NCBI GenBank assembly: GCA_037447655.1
Contig: JBBHKE010002338.1
Span: forward strand, 127,501 to 175,868
Length of the DNA: 48,368 bases
From: Zygnema cylindricum
Taxonomy: Eukaryota; Streptophyta; Zygnematophyceae; Zygnematales; Zygnemataceae
Reading direction: 5' to 3'
Positions 10,132-22,054 of this stretch are shown here, piece after piece. How positions within the stretch are numbered: the first letter of the stretch is position 1; each line of letters begins with the position of its first letter. Under the pieces are notes generated by a model. The model was not told the DNA's origin. It saw nothing but the letters and a program-made list of their open reading frames with translations, and searched no databases. Made by a program: the position numbers and the translations under genes.

Positions 10132-11208
10132 ACCCCATCTATCATATGTTAGGTTAAGTCGATGTAGGTTTTTGTCACACGCATTGTAGCGGGTTAATTT
10201 TGTTCTTGCTGGTTGTATTGCAGTAATGGTGTCTTTGTACCCATGAGATCGGCCTTATCATAGTGTTGGTATGTGCCGAGTTTAATCTTGCATCGCCCCA
10301 AGGGTTAACTTAGTGACAGTGCCGAAATGTCTACCCTCAATGAAAATGATTTATTTTGAGAATTGATATTTTAGTTTTGGAAAATAAATGTTTATTTTTA
10401 ATGAAGCATTTCGAAATGTGGAGATTCGACATTTGGGGGAGAGATCCGAAAGGTGGAGATGTGGCATTTGGTGAAAGATCCGAATTTGTGGATCTATAAT
10501 TATGGGATGTTATGAGATTTTATTTTTCGGATTGTTGGTAGTTTTCGGAAATGTAACATTAATGGAGCTTAAAATTGGGATAGAGAATAAAAATTTTATT
10601 TACTTTTATTTTTAATGTTTTATTTTGTGGGATTAAGTACACGGGTTGCGAAATTGAGAAATCTTGGAAAGTTTTATTTTTGGAAATTGTTATGGTAGTT
10701 AGAGGAAAATGTGGTAATTTTTGTTGGAATTTTATTTATTATTGGTAGAATTGATTTTCGGAAAATAGTTTATTATTTATGTATTTTTATGGGAAATTTT
10801 CGGATTTAGATATTGTTGAGAAAAGAGAAAAGAAAATGAAAATATATATATTATGTATTATGAAATCTCGATGGTATGTGGAGGCAGCAGAAGCGATGGT
10901 GGAACAAGTGGGAAAATTTTGTTGGAGGAATATGGCGGATTAAAATGGAGAAGGCAGTTGAAAGCAGGTGTGACAGCTGGTAACATTGGTGACAGCTGAT
11001 GACGTGGCGCCATGGATGCACGAGACTAATTTTTCGGGGGAGTGTTGTTTTTTGAAAACTTAGTTTCGTGCGTACGGAGCGTTTCGTGCGTGCGCGTGTT
11101 CGCGTGCGTGCGCATTTACGCGATATAGTGTGGAGGTTCGAATAGATTTGTGGATTTGGGGGGTAATTGTACGGATGAATTTAAAGTGACGTAAATGACA
11201 ACACATTC

Positions 11209-11926
11209 ACGTACAGTGCCTGTATTTTTTCATACTTTTGACTGTTATTATTTTTAGTTTTTTAGGGTACATTTTTGTACGTTTCCGTATATTTCATTTA
11301 TACGGACTTACATCTTTCGTATATTTACGTACAACTCCCGTATATTTCAGTATTTTCAATGTTATTGAAAGGGGGGGTTTTAGGGTGTTTAGGGTACATC
11401 TCGTGCATTTCCTACATTTTGGTAAATTACAGTACAACTGCCTTACATTATCCGTACTCTTAGGTTTTTTAGGGTGCACCTTTTGTACGATGGCGTACAT
11501 TTCCGTATGTTTATCGTACGTTATAGGATTTTTTAAGGATTTTTTAGGGTTAAGGGAACGGTTTCCGTATTTTTTCGTACATCGTACAACGAAAACTAAA
11601 GAACGGTATGAAAGTAAAAAATACTATGTAAAAATCGTAAAAAAGTCGAAATCCGTAAGAATTGGACAACTAGGAATATTACAGTTCGTCGGGTCACAAA
11701 GGAGCTGTACAGTGACGCCATACCCTAAGACGACTGTCACAGTTTGCGACAACTCACCAGAATTCAGTTCTTGTTGAACGGGAAGGATGTGAATTTTGGT
11801 TCCGCAATAGAACAAACACTAAAAATTGTTTTTCAAAAAGTTCAGACGTTTCGTACGACGATCGCAATATCAATTTTGAATATCGTGCGTAACCTGAGTG
11901 GAAATTTTGTGTGCTCCATGAAATTT
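11209..11926. other. TACG-rich dispersed repeat
   Basis: Dense in GTAC/CGTAC words. The parts around 11470-11690 resemble 38700-39040. The 179-codon plus-strand frame at 11238 is compositional (Phe, Tyr, Arg and Val-rich) and has no motif. No gene. Confidence 0.5.
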
Positions 11927-11938
11927 TCGTATTGAGCC

Positions 11939-12763
11939 TAGTTGTTCAATACGCACGATTTTTTTCCTTTTTTCTAGTTTCTACGTATTGTACGTGACTT
12001 TTCATAAAAATCGCAAAAAAACGTCTACTGTAAACCGAAACTGAAAATTTACGGAAACCGATAGACGAATTACGGTAACAGTACGAATATTTAAGGGAAC
12101 TGTACGAAAACTGACAAAATGATTTTATGCACGTATCGGTACTTTCTGTTGAGTAAACTGATCAAAATGTACACATAAATGTACGGAAAATTACCGTCAC
12201 GTCTACGGACATTTCCAAAAAGAGACTTTGCGGTGTCACTCTATTTGAGCGCCGTAAGTTCAAAATGTGTACGAGCGTAAATTTTCTTCTTTAAATTTTT
12301 GAAAGAAGCCCCCATAAATACTTCAACAGTTGAAAGCGAAAATTATAGGAATCCACCATTAACGACGCCACAGCAGTAGTTAGTAAACTGCCGTTGAAGC
12401 TGTTGACGAAGAAGTCACTGACAATTTTTTTATGACAAAAAATGAACATTTTATAAGAGGTGAACCTGGGCCTACGTAGGACCATGAATGCCACTGATAG
12501 GATTTATCGTAACCAGTTGATGTAAGTGTTACTTATCATACATGTGGTGTGATAATTAAATAAATAAATGTGTTTTTTTAGCGCTCATTTGACGGAAAAC
12601 GTACAAACTGCGGTACATGTTCAATTCAAATTTTTAGGCATGTACGAATTTCTACGGAAAAAAATTCATTAACGTTTTTTACGATTTTTTCAAATCGACC
12701 TCTCCGGTTTCTACGTATTGTACGCGCATTCGAATCGTGCGTAAAATGCGTTTTGAACAACTA
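11939..12763 (+). mobile_element. DNA-transposon-like repeat with TAGTTGTTCAA ends
   Basis: The left end TAGTTGTTCAATACGCACGA mirrors the right end (TCGTGCGTAAAATGCG ... GAACAACTA). It aligns with 39133-39840 and, inverted, with 12776-13579. The flanks show a 12-base direct repeat, TCGTATTGAGCC on the left and TGGTATTGAACA on the right (9 of 12 match). The superfamily is uncertain; the repeat length would suit Mutator-like elements. No transposase. Confidence 0.65.
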
Positions 12764-12775
12764 TGGTATTGAACA

Positions 12776-13579
12776 TAGTTGTTCATAGCGATTAGTGCGA
12801 ACGTTTCAATCGTGACGAATTATACGTAACGAACGCATTGAACCTTTTGAACAAATCGAAAAAATAGTTAATGAATTTTCATCCGTACAATTTCGTACAA
12901 TTAAAACAAAAAAGAACTAATATATAGCGCAATTTATAAGTTTTATATTAAATGAGCGCTAAAGTATGATGAATGTATAAATACATATGACACCCTACGT
13001 CTGTATACAAACCCCCCCATCAAATGGTAGTGGAACATGTTAAAGTAAGTTATGCCATGACAATGGCATGCCCGGGTTGGAACGTCCGCAAGAGCACATT
13101 TTTATCAAATTCCGTGTGTCTGAGCCTATCTGACTCGCAGCCATGGCCGCCTTCTCTTTGCCTTCTCTCTCTATCTATTAGACAACACACGACTGCAAAA
13201 AAATAAAGTACAGACCATGTAAAAACGGCATTTTTCACATTAAGCATTGCACGACATAAAAAAACGCGCGCGAAAATAGTGTGACGTTTTAACGTTTCTT
13301 TTTGAAAATGTGAGCACATTTTCGATGAAGAGACGTACAAGTTTCGTGATATTGCTGTTCAGTTCACTGAACAGAAAGTACCAATAACTATGACGCATCT
13401 TTTCCTAAAATTTCGTGCATTTCCGTAAAAAAGCCGTACATATTACGGAAATTATTGTACTTTCCCCGTGAATTATCAGTTTCAGTTTACAGTAGGCGTT
13501 TTTTTGCGATTTTCAAAATCGTCACGAATTACACGTTTCAATCGGAAAATTTGAAAAAATCGCACGATTTGAACAACAC
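12776..13579 (-). mobile_element. Inverted neighbour of the TAGTTGTTCAA element
   Basis: It begins TAGTTGTTCATAGCG and ends CGCACGATTTGAACAACAC. The body is the reverse complement of the previous element. An identical 12-base word, TGGTATTGAACA, sits on both sides (12764-12775 and 13580-13591). The two copies are head to head with only that word between them. Confidence 0.68.
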
Positions 13580-13708
13580 TGGTATTGAACATTTCTAGGG
13601 TGCGAACTTTCAAAATTGCCGCACCGAAACCCATTTCAGCTCTCGATCGCGCTCATCTGTCGCGGCGTGAAAATTGAAAGAAAGTTCCGGAGAATGTGCA
13701 GTTCGGTA

Positions 13709-14247
13709 CACCGCGCATCGTCATTAGTGTCAAGGTTTAAATAGTGTAGAAGTAAATTTACCGTAATTGATGCTAATTAAGAATTTGTTTTTTTTTTTAA
13801 AAAAGGTGTATTCTAATTTCGACATTAATGCTAATTTGGAACAGCAAAAATGGAAAATTTTCTGTACAATTATACACATTATTATATGTATACGTACAAA
13901 ATATTAGAAATCGTACTCCGTCATGAAATTTAAATATCCGTACATGTAAGACTAATTTACGTGTTAGACCAATCCCGTTTTTTGAGCGCACGTTCCTATG
14001 CGTGCGCGTCTGATATAATTCATTTTTTGAAGTTTTCTCACTTGAAAAGGTACATTTATGTACGGTCTGACATCGACCGTACACCACACTATTTAGATAT
14101 TATTGTACTTTCGATGTTTACGTTATTTTGTACGGTACCTTAATTAACGTCAAGGAAAAATTAAAATCATGTATCCTATTTGGGGAAAAAAATCAAAAGT
14201 TTAGGAACCCAAATTAGAGTTGTTGACACTAATAACGATTCGCGGTG
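13709..14247 (+). mobile_element. TA-flanked MITE, subfamily C
   Basis: Starts CACCGCGCATCGTCATTAGTG and ends CACTAATAACGATTCGCGGTG, with TA at 13707-13708 and 14248-14249. It is 539 bases long, exactly the length of the copy at 15788-16326. The central hairpin (GTACGGTC, seven bases, GACCGTAC) lies at about 14060-14082. Confidence 0.93.
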
Positions 14248-14249
14248 TA

Positions 14250-14928
14250 ACGTGCAGGCTAACATTTACCCGTCGAAAACGGCTGTACGGAGGGACCCCG
14301 CTAATTTGTCTTGAGTGCAGTGAACAAGGAAACAGGACGTCCTGCCGTAACAGCGAGCTCTACCGCCTTGTAGAACTAAAACCTTCTGAGCTTCCACACT
14401 GGCATCCCCTATTCCACTTAGACCATGTAATTCACGCAACATGGAAAGAGCGTGGACAAAATTCCATAATTCACACGTGGATTAAAGAGGATGCCGTGAA
14501 CACAGAAAGTACGTCCCGTCACCCAGGGTGGACACTGGACACTAAGGTACGGTACGGTACAATGCCACAAGGCTGTAGGAGTACAGACGTACAGTATCGA
14601 AGAATTGATCGTCAAAACAAATGAATTTTTTGACCAGTGATTTATGTCGCCCTCTGGTCGTCAGCTATGTTCTCTTCTTCTTCTCTCCGGCATCCCTTCG
14701 GCCTTTCTCTGTCAATCTCACGCTCCCTTTTCCTTGCCTCAGGACTGAAGTTTCTCTCATCTGTATATATATCTCAGTATCATGTCAGACCTTGTTAATC
14801 TCTCTATTCCGTTGCAGCTAATCTCTCTATTGTCAAGTTTGCCCCCTCTTATCCGGAGGTAAGTAAACTTAGATTCAACAATATTAAAGTCTCAGTTATT
14901 CCTAAGTCACGTCCAATTTTCTCTTTAG
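14250..14928. other. Upstream region of the SPATA20 locus, first exon unresolved
   Basis: No clear gene in 14250-14640. From 14660 the DNA turns pyrimidine-rich. A good donor, GAG|GTAAGT, at 14859 closes a probable upstream exon joined through a 69-base intron to the exon at 14929. In the matching frame it is open back to 14799 without a Met, so another intron (TTGCAG at 14817) or a lost start is possible. Confidence 0.5.
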
Positions 14929-15030
14929 GTGGCGAGATGGCGGGAATCGGAGACGAGAAACCAAAAAACACAAACCGTCCGTCTGGCTAAAGAACAGAGT
15001 CCCTATTTGTTGCAACATGCGCATATTCCA
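14929..15030 (+). CDS. SPATA20: SPATA20 exon with SPYLLQHA motif
   Basis: Acceptor CTCTTTAG at 14921-14928 and donor GTAAGC at 15031. Thirty-four codons end in EQSPYLLQHAHIP, the conserved N-terminal block that in the family is followed at once by a V-D-W-x-x-W segment and the CxxC site. That continuation is missing from the window. The ATG at 14937 is in another frame and soon closes, so it is not the start. Confidence 0.85.
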
Positions 15031-15787
15031 GTAAGCTCTTAGGCGATTCCGGTCGCTGTTGAGGTTTTTCTGTTTTTTTTCGCATTTTTTTCTTACTTAC
15101 AAGGCTTTTTGGACCCGATGCAATATTTAATTTTGCGGGTTCATTTTTGACACTCTGCAAATTTTCTTTTTATGCTTTTGAATTTAATGTTGTACGTTTC
15201 TCCTATCGTATTCCGTTTGACATTCGTTAGATATGTTTTTCGGTGTTCTTGAACATACGTTTCAAGGTCTTTCCTGAATATGTTGCAAGTTTGATTTCCG
15301 TTGTCGTTTGTTGCCGTTTCCTCTACTCTTTCTGACTTATGTTTAAAATTCTCAACATCATGCTGCTAAAGCAAAATCGTCCTTTTAATTTTTTATTTTA
15401 TTTTATTTTATGGGTCCAATTTTGCTTTCGCTGGTCTTTTAACTTAACCAGACTGCCGGCTTGAAGTGTCAGATTATTACAACATATGAAAATAGGGAAG
15501 AGCTGTTTTAGCCAGCATTCGGTCATGAATTCAGTGTTTCCTTAAAAAGTGTTCGATTTTTATTTAATTTCGATTTGATATTCGTTTTTTTTCATTCCAA
15601 AAGCTGATTTGCAAAAGCTTTCACTTTCTGATTCACTGTATGGATTGGGATGGTCATTCATGTTCTTTATTACTGGCTGCATTTCTTGTGTTGTGAGCAT
15701 TATTGATCATAAGGGCCATTACTCTCACCTTTTTTTTTCTTTTTTGAATTCATGCTAAAGTTATGGATATACTTTATGTGTAAGGTA

Positions 15788-16326
15788 CACCGCGCATCGT
15801 TATTAGTGTCAAAGTTTAAATAGTGTGTAAGTAAATATACCGTCATTGACGCTAATTAAGAATTTGAAAATTAAAAAAAAAAAGGTTTATTCTAATTTCA
15901 GTGTTAACGCTAATTTGGAACAGCAAAAATGGAAAATTTTCTGTACGATTATATACATTATTATATGTATCCGTACAAAATATAAAAAATCGTACACCGA
16001 TGTGAAATTTAAATATCAGTACATGTCAGACTAATTTACGTGTCAGGCCAATCCCGTTTTTTTAGCGCACGTTCCTATGTGTACGCGTCCGATTTAATTC
16101 ATTTTTTGTAAAATTTTCACTTGAAAAGGTACATTTATGTACAGTCTGACATCGACCGCACACCACGCTATTTAGATCTTATCGAGCTTTAGTTCTTTAC
16201 GCTATTATGTACGGTACCTCAATTAACGCCAAGGAAAAATTAAAATCATGTATCCTATTTGAGGAAAAAAATCAAAATTTTAAGAACCCAAATTAGTGAC
16301 TTTGACACTAATAACGATGCGCGGTG
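15788..16326 (+). mobile_element. TA-flanked MITE, subfamily C, in a SPATA20 intron
   Basis: Termini CACCGCGCATCGTTATTAG and its complement, TA at 15786-15787 and 16327-16328, 539 bases. It aligns end to end with 13709-14247 at high identity. It sits in the intron where the catalytic exons would be expected. Confidence 0.94.
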
Positions 16327-16904
16327 TAGTAGAACCAAATTAATATTTTTCGTGAAGAATCCCTTTTTGAAAACTTTAAAAGTGTTTCATCTTTTTCAAG
16401 AACAGCACAATATTTTTCATGGTCTTTCTCAATGTTGTGAAATCCACAGTTAATCAATTTTGACCAACCCATATTTTTCTTTGTTTTTGCATCTTCCATG
16501 CACTTGCCGTCTCTGAAGCCCAGAATTTCCACGCAAAATAATGTGAACCCTCTATGTTTAATGAAGAATCATCCATCGAGATTAATTTTCATCAGCTTAA
16601 TTGTTAGACTTTATTGGCTGTAGAGTTGGGAATCGTGGTTTTGAGGGTAACTAATCATTAGCTTGAAAGTAAATAGGAATGGGCCTGAAGTGAAGAACCC
16701 TTTTGGAAGGTCAAATTCATTGGTTTGACGGTACAAGGTCATTGAAAAAGCATCAGCTCAAGAGTAAAATGCATCAGTTTGAGAGAAGAACATAATTGGC
16801 AGAGTGAGAGGTCATTGGCTTGAGGGTTGAAGAACCAACACCTAGAGGTTGCAATGTTTTTTTTTTATGACGCAGTTTTCTGATGCATTACTAAATGATG
16901 GCAG

Positions 16905-17145
16905 TGCCCCATTTTGAGAAAATGCTTTACGACCAGGCCCAACTGGCCAATAGTTATCTCGATGCCTTCACAATTACAGGCGTGTCCGATATGCTTTGTT
17001 GACAAGAGACATTCTTGATTATCTCCGTCGAGATATGACACATCCTGAGGGAGGAATATTTTCGGCGGAAGATGCAGATAGCTTAGAAAATGTGACGGAC
17101 CCACGAAAGAAAGAAGGGGCATATTATGTTTGGACTAAAGATGAG
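16905..17145 (+). CDS. SPATA20: SPATA20 exon, FEKMLYDQ to YYVWTKDE, with frameshift
   Basis: Acceptor GATGGCAG at 16904 (the Val codon is split) and donor GAG|GTAGGT at 17146. The first part reads [19 protein letters not shown] in one frame and closes at a TGA. From about 16981 the following frame reads [15 protein letters not shown], then [12 protein letters not shown] and KKEGAYYVW. The family spacing between the two blocks is nine codons, while 26 bases are present, so one base is lost near 16979. All other signature residues are kept. Confidence 0.82.
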
Positions 17146-18039
17146 GTAGGTTCCGAACTATTTTGCTTCAAAGATGTGTGGAATTAGTTTCAAGCAAATG
17201 AATTCTATCCTTTTCATTTCCTGTGAGGGTTCTTGCTATCTGTTTTTCTCCTGAAGAGAGTCATATTTACTGTCAATCCTTTTTTTTTTTTGGAAGGATA
17301 AATCAAAACAAAGAAATTCTTGAGCCTATGTGGTTATGGTAGTGATTCGTATTGAGGAAAAATACGATAGTTGATAGAGCGGCAAAAACAGGCTACTGCG
17401 ATATTTGATACGTACCCAAGGGAGGAATAAAAAAACATTAGTGTATGGTATGCTACAGAAATGCACAGTGCATAGTACACGAGCAAACTGTTCTAAACAT
17501 TATATTATTAAAAGTGTTGGTCGTTGATTAAAATCTACGTAATTTTAAAGCAATCTACGTTGTCCGTTTGGCGAAGCTGTCGTATTATTTGTAAAAAATG
17601 TGAAACTCTATCTTGCGAACGAGAAAAAATTGTAATAACAAATATGTTTAAGGGTATTCCCACACGAATGGCTCATTTCAGTTTATGTGACTTCAGTTCC
17701 ACCTAATTTCTCTCATTTGCGGTACTTGTTACGCTGTACTCTGTAGTGCATAATACATACACATACTTACTAAACATAATATTGCGTACTGTTTCACACT
17801 ACTTTATAGTGTATTGTAAAAAGGAGCAGCACAATACATTGTTTAAATGCTGGCGCTACGTTATAGACTTGTAGCGTATCGAGGAATATCGAGGTTTTCA
17901 GATACACTACCCATCTTTAGTTTATAAAGCTAATAATAAATGAACATTTCCAGTTGTTATTTTATTTCGTTTCTTTAGTTTGGCGCAGACGTCATCATGC
18001 ATGTTATCAAGATCATTTTGCTGGCTAGACAGATCTGCC

Positions 18040-18140
18040 TCTCTTCTCTTCTCTATCCTCTATCCTCTCTATTCTCTGCTTTACTCTCATCACTTTCTTT
18101 CCCTCTCTCTCTTCTCTCTCCCTTCTCACTCCCTTTCCTT
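18040..18140. repeat. CT-rich tract before a splice acceptor
   Basis: TCTCT and CCTCT-rich stretch that doubles as a long polypyrimidine tract for the exon at 18146. Confidence 0.85.
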
Positions 18141-18145
18141 GACAG

Positions 18146-18412
18146 ATAGAAGAACTGCTTGGAACAGAGCGAGCCCAAATATTTTGTTCCCGTTATTATG
18201 TGAAGCCTGGGGGCAATTGTGACCTCTCTGCTGCAAGTGACCCACATCGTGAATTTCGTGGCAAAAATGTTCTTATTGAGAGGCAATCGGTCGAGGAGAC
18301 AGCAAAAACATATTCTAAGTCCGAATATGTAGTTATCCCGATATTGGGTGAGTGTCGAAAAGTGTTACATTCTGCCTGTGAGAAGAGGCCGCATCCGCAT
18401 TTGGATGACAAG
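18146..18412 (+). CDS. SPATA20: SPATA20 exon, GNCDLS to HLDDK
   Basis: Acceptor CCTTGACAG and donor AAG|GTGAGC. The frame is open for 89 codons: IEELLG, YYVKPGGNCDLS, SDPHREFRGKNVLIER, ILGECRKVL and RPHPHLDDK. Each is a conserved block of the plant and animal proteins. Confidence 0.92.
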
Positions 18413-19066
18413 GTGAGCACAGTATTGTTTGTTACTCACATTTTGATGAAAGAAAAATTGCTTAATTAAAACCCTTGCTTTGTATTCCTTATCACTATTA
18501 TGCCTCTGTTAATGGCTATATGTTGTAAACGCTGCATGTTACTAGACGTTTTTGAAAGCCGTAAATTTGAGTAAGTTTGTAATAATGTACGTGTAATTTT
18601 TTGATAGTTTTGTTTCTCTCCCCTTTCTTGTATTACATTTTCTATGTGAAGCGTCGGGACTTATGATGTTTCATTGAAAAACCAAAAAAAGGAATGCTTG
18701 TTTTATGGTGGTATGGCTGATTTTACATGAGTTCAAATTATGAAGATCTTCTTCCACTTCTCCCGCATTTAAGGGTTTAATTTAAAAACAGTGTTTGCCC
18801 ATTTTGACCATCTTCAGGCCTCATGTTAGATTTTTTTCTATGATTTCTCAAGTATTGAATTCGAAGGCACTCTCAAAATTGCAGTCCCAGAGCTTTTGTC
18901 ATTCAATTACATTTTTAGTCACCACACTTTGCTTACCCCTTTAAGTGTGATCAACATCTTCGTGGAATTTCCTTTTTTTTCATTGATTTTGGTTTACTAT
19001 TTGCTATTCTTTCTTCCATTTTCGTTCTTACTATTTTTTTTTCCCTCAATTTAAATTGATTTACAG

Positions 19067-19177
19067 GTAACTGTTTCGTGGAATGGACTCGCTATATCAG
19101 CTTTTGCTCGTGCGTCCAGGATCCTTAAATCTGAACCATTGGATCTGCACTACTTTTTTCCAGTGGACGGATGTGAT
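19067..19177 (+). CDS. SPATA20: SPATA20 exon, VSWNGLAISAFARAS
   Basis: Acceptor TTTACAG and donor GAT|GTAAGG. Thirty-seven codons contain the family signature SWNGLAISAFARAS and end in FPVDGCD. Confidence 0.93.
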
Positions 19178-19742
19178 GTAAGGGGAATATTTTGTAACTA
19201 AACGCCAATAACAGCTATTTTTCACTTATACTTTTGATGGTTCATTGATCTTTTGAACTAAGTTGATGTACTGTACGTGCATGTGTGGTGTGGCTTATTT
19301 ATTGGTGAAGGTTTGCATACACTTCTATAAAATCTTTTTGCTGTTGCATTTTAATCCTTCCAATCCAGAGCCTGATGGTAAGTTGTTGCTGGCACAAGTA
19401 CTTATCTGATCAATTTTCCAACGAATCTTTGAAAATTTTCCTGCTTTAAATGTGGATGAAGATGCGTGATACAATTTTTTTAAATCATTATACTTATGAT
19501 GATTAAAATAAAATACCAAAATGTATCAAAACAAATATTGTTCATATTGTTATTACACAGCCAGTATGTATAACCATCAAAAACTAAATTAAAATTAACA
19601 CCATAAATAGAAAAAATGGGTTTATAGATTAGATTCACAAAATGCATGCTTGCAGCCATGGTTCTATATGGACTCGACCAACTGCATTGCAGAAAATAAT
19701 ACCACAGATGATGCATACATGCTACACTGTTCACCACTGCTA

Positions 19743-20232
19743 CACCGCGAATCGTAATTAGAGTAAAGAAAAAATAAGAGTAAAAAAAGTAAGAAAAATA
19801 ATTAGAGTTATGAACTCTAATTTGTGTGATAGAACTTTTTCAAAAAGGAAATTTACTCTAATTTATCAATAACTCTAATTTGGGCGCCACCGTAAATTAA
19901 GTACAAGTACAGAATCTGACAAAACGTACAGTTTCACGTCATTGTGACGTTTGCATTACGCGGTTTGTTAAAACGCAGTTACATGAAAACGGCCTGTACT
20001 AAATCATTATTTGTACTTTTTTACTTAATAAAGAACAATTTTGCACAGTCACACACTGACAGTACGCCACACTGTTTAAAACGGCACTGTATTAGAGTTA
20101 TTAACGCTCATTGGAAAAGTACCTTAAATAACGTAAAGAAAAATTTAGAATAACGTACTCTATTTACAGTGATAGAGTCAAAATTTGGGGTGACGGAATT
20201 AGTGTACATAACTCTAATTACGATTCGCGGGG
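19743..20232 (+). mobile_element. TA-flanked MITE, subfamily D, in a SPATA20 intron
   Basis: Starts CACCGCGAATCGTAATTAGAG and ends TAATTACGATTCGCGGGG, TA at 19741-19742 and 20233-20234. It is 490 bases long. The last bases read GCGGGG instead of GCGGTG. The related copy at 44646 has the same left end. Confidence 0.88.
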
Positions 20233-20708
20233 TAGTGTGGTCCACACTATTTAATAACTGAAGTTGAGCTTTTTAAAGTCTAAATGAAACTTTTTGTTCA
20301 GGACATTCAGGAGGTGTTTTACAACTTGATTGGAGAAAATTAGACCAGTATTGAGTTACATTGTTTACAGTACCACAAATTTGTTAACAATGGCCAGACA
20401 TAGTTGCTGTGCTGACATTGTCCAAAAGCTTCGTCTTCTCTCAAAAGTATGGCAAGGCCTGTAGTGGAGTTTGGAATTTGTCGGATCTGATTGAACTGTT
20501 AGTTCAACCCTTGTACATCTGAGCAACATGCATAAAGTGTGCAATGTAAACCTCGCCTGCAAATCTAACCCTTCATTCATTTTCCTTGTCTATTTGATTT
20601 TATCTCACCTTTCATGCACTTCCACCAGTCAATATTATCTTATTTAACCTTTATTCACTTTCTGTCCTCCTATCCACTTTTGTCGTCCGTTTAATTTTAC
20701 CTTGGCAG

Positions 20709-20932
20709 CCTATGGAGTACTTGACAGTAGCCACGAAGGCTGCGTGCTTCATCCGGGACAAACTGTTTGACGCGACGACTTGCCAACTAAAACGGAGTTT
20801 CCGTGAGAAACCTTCGGCAGCCTCTGGATTCATCGATGACTACTCGTTCTTGATTTCTGGGCTTTTAGACTTGTACGAAGCAGGATGTGGTGTAGAGTGG
20901 GTAGACTGGCAGTCAAACTTTAAACTAAACAG
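20709..20932 (+). CDS. SPATA20: SPATA20 exon, FIDDYSFLISGLLDLYEAG
   Basis: Acceptor CTTGGCAG and donor AACAG|GTTGGT. Seventy-four codons plus two bases carry MEYLTVATKAACFIRD, then a Phe-Ile-Asp-Asp-Tyr core followed by SFLISGLLDLYE, then VEWVDW. The tail QSNFKLN is less conserved than the family's. Confidence 0.9.
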
Positions 20933-21169
20933 GTTGGTTTACCTGTATTAGTGTTGCCCACACTATTTCATGACAAGTCAATATTTGAGCTTTTTTTTCA
21001 AATGAGTTGGCAAAAAAAATAAAAAATAGTACAAAATATGAGGGACCATGAAATCTGTCAAAGTAGCAGTTATTAATGACGTGTGCTTATAGTTTTCTTT
21101 CATGCAGTATTATCATTTCTAATTCCTCTCTCCCACTTGCCCTGTTTTTTTTTTTTTTTTGGTACCCAG

Positions 21170-21177
21170 AGAACTGA
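21170..21177 (+). CDS. SPATA20: Possible 8-base microexon of SPATA20
   Basis: The exon ending at 20932 leaves two bases and the exon at 21380 begins with two, so the phases do not fit directly. AGAACTGA between TTTGGTACCCAG and GTTCAG would repair the phase and give a Glu-Leu pair just before the LDRDGG block, where plants have ELF. The donor is weak. This is inference only. Confidence 0.35.
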
Positions 21178-21379
21178 GTTCAGTGTTGTGCCCATGAAGT
21201 TCCATCAAGAATCAATTTACACATCCTTCGTGTCAAATTTCCATTATGGATCTGTTATGTTAACCTTAATCCCTTAAAGTTGCTGGTTCAAATAGCTTTA
21301 ATTCTTTTGTGCCTCTTGTCGCTCTCTTATGCCTTCGTATGTTTTCTTTTCGAGACAGGGTTTTCTTTTCTTTTTGTAG

Positions 21380-21573
21380 TCTTGGACCGAGATGGAGGTG
21401 GGTATTATAGCGTGGCTTCGGATGACCCCAATATTCTCCTCCAAATGAAGGAGGATTACGATGGGGCAGAACCTTCTGGAAATTCTATTACAATCTCCAA
21501 TCTTTTGCGGTTATGTACTATGGTGGCAGGGGACAAGGGAGAAGCTTTTAGATAAACAGGAGAGAGAACGGCG
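21380..21573 (+). CDS. SPATA20: SPATA20 exon, LDRDGGGYY, with in-frame TAA
   Basis: Acceptor TTTTTGTAG and donor GCG|GTAAGT. It reads LDRDGGGYYSVASDDPNI, KEDYDGAEPSGNS and NLLRLCTMVAG, all family blocks. The frame then meets TAA at 21553-21555, and six codons follow to a good donor. The next exon fits in phase and spacing, so the TAA replaces a normal residue. Confidence 0.9.
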
Positions 21574-22054
21574 GTAAGTGCCACTGTTTTTTATTTGCTC
21601 AGAAGTGAAATTCTGAGGGAGTCCATTTTTTTCTTTTGGCACTTTTGAGCACATTCTGCACTCTCAAATCTTTGACGTTCATATAGTCATATTTCTGTAC
21701 ATTTTTTCAGGTATTTTAGACGCTGCCAAGTTTTCTAAACTTGGTCTCGACTTGAACCGTTAGAATAATACAAACTTTTAACGTAATCTTGTTTTATTGT
21801 TGCTGGAATCAGCCAGGTTTGCTAATAGGGTGGGTGATGATCATGTATATTTCACTTTAGTATTGAGCATCGGAAACTGAGAGAAATAAATCTAGAGCGT
21901 TCAATTTTGAAGAAACGATGCAGATCTGCGTTGGTGAGTGCAAGTACTCACCACTTATTTTGCAGTAATTTTTGTTCCGTATTGTGCATATGGCTTTTAA
22001 AAGGTACTGATGAAAACGTCGATGTGTTTAATTTTTTTTACCTTCATGATGCAG

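Larger units (their letters stand above)
9433..11203. mobile_element. LTR-derived element with inverted U5 ends and primer site
   Basis: The unit starts TGTTGTTC and ends GACAACA, flanked by the 5-bp duplication CATTC (9428-9432 and 11204-11208). Inside, 9433-9539 and 10011-10117 are perfect 107-base inverted repeats. The second arm is followed directly by an initiator-tRNA primer site, as at an LTR end. There is no second LTR in normal orientation and no gag or pol. Read on the minus strand, 11203 resembles an LTR start (TGTTGTC, as in the copia LTRs) and 9433 an LTR end. The structure is consistent with a rearranged copia derivative in which two LTR ends face opposite ways. The interior is AT-rich without genes; 9900-10010 has a diverged tandem duplication containing AGGGTTT and AAACCCT. 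Confidence 0.75.

Noticed and set aside
21553-21555. In-frame TAA read as Gln, as in some ulvophycean algae
   Set aside because: The 756-codon copia frame uses no TAA or TAG internally, and the two copia pol frames end at the same site with TAG and TAA. These are therefore real stops.
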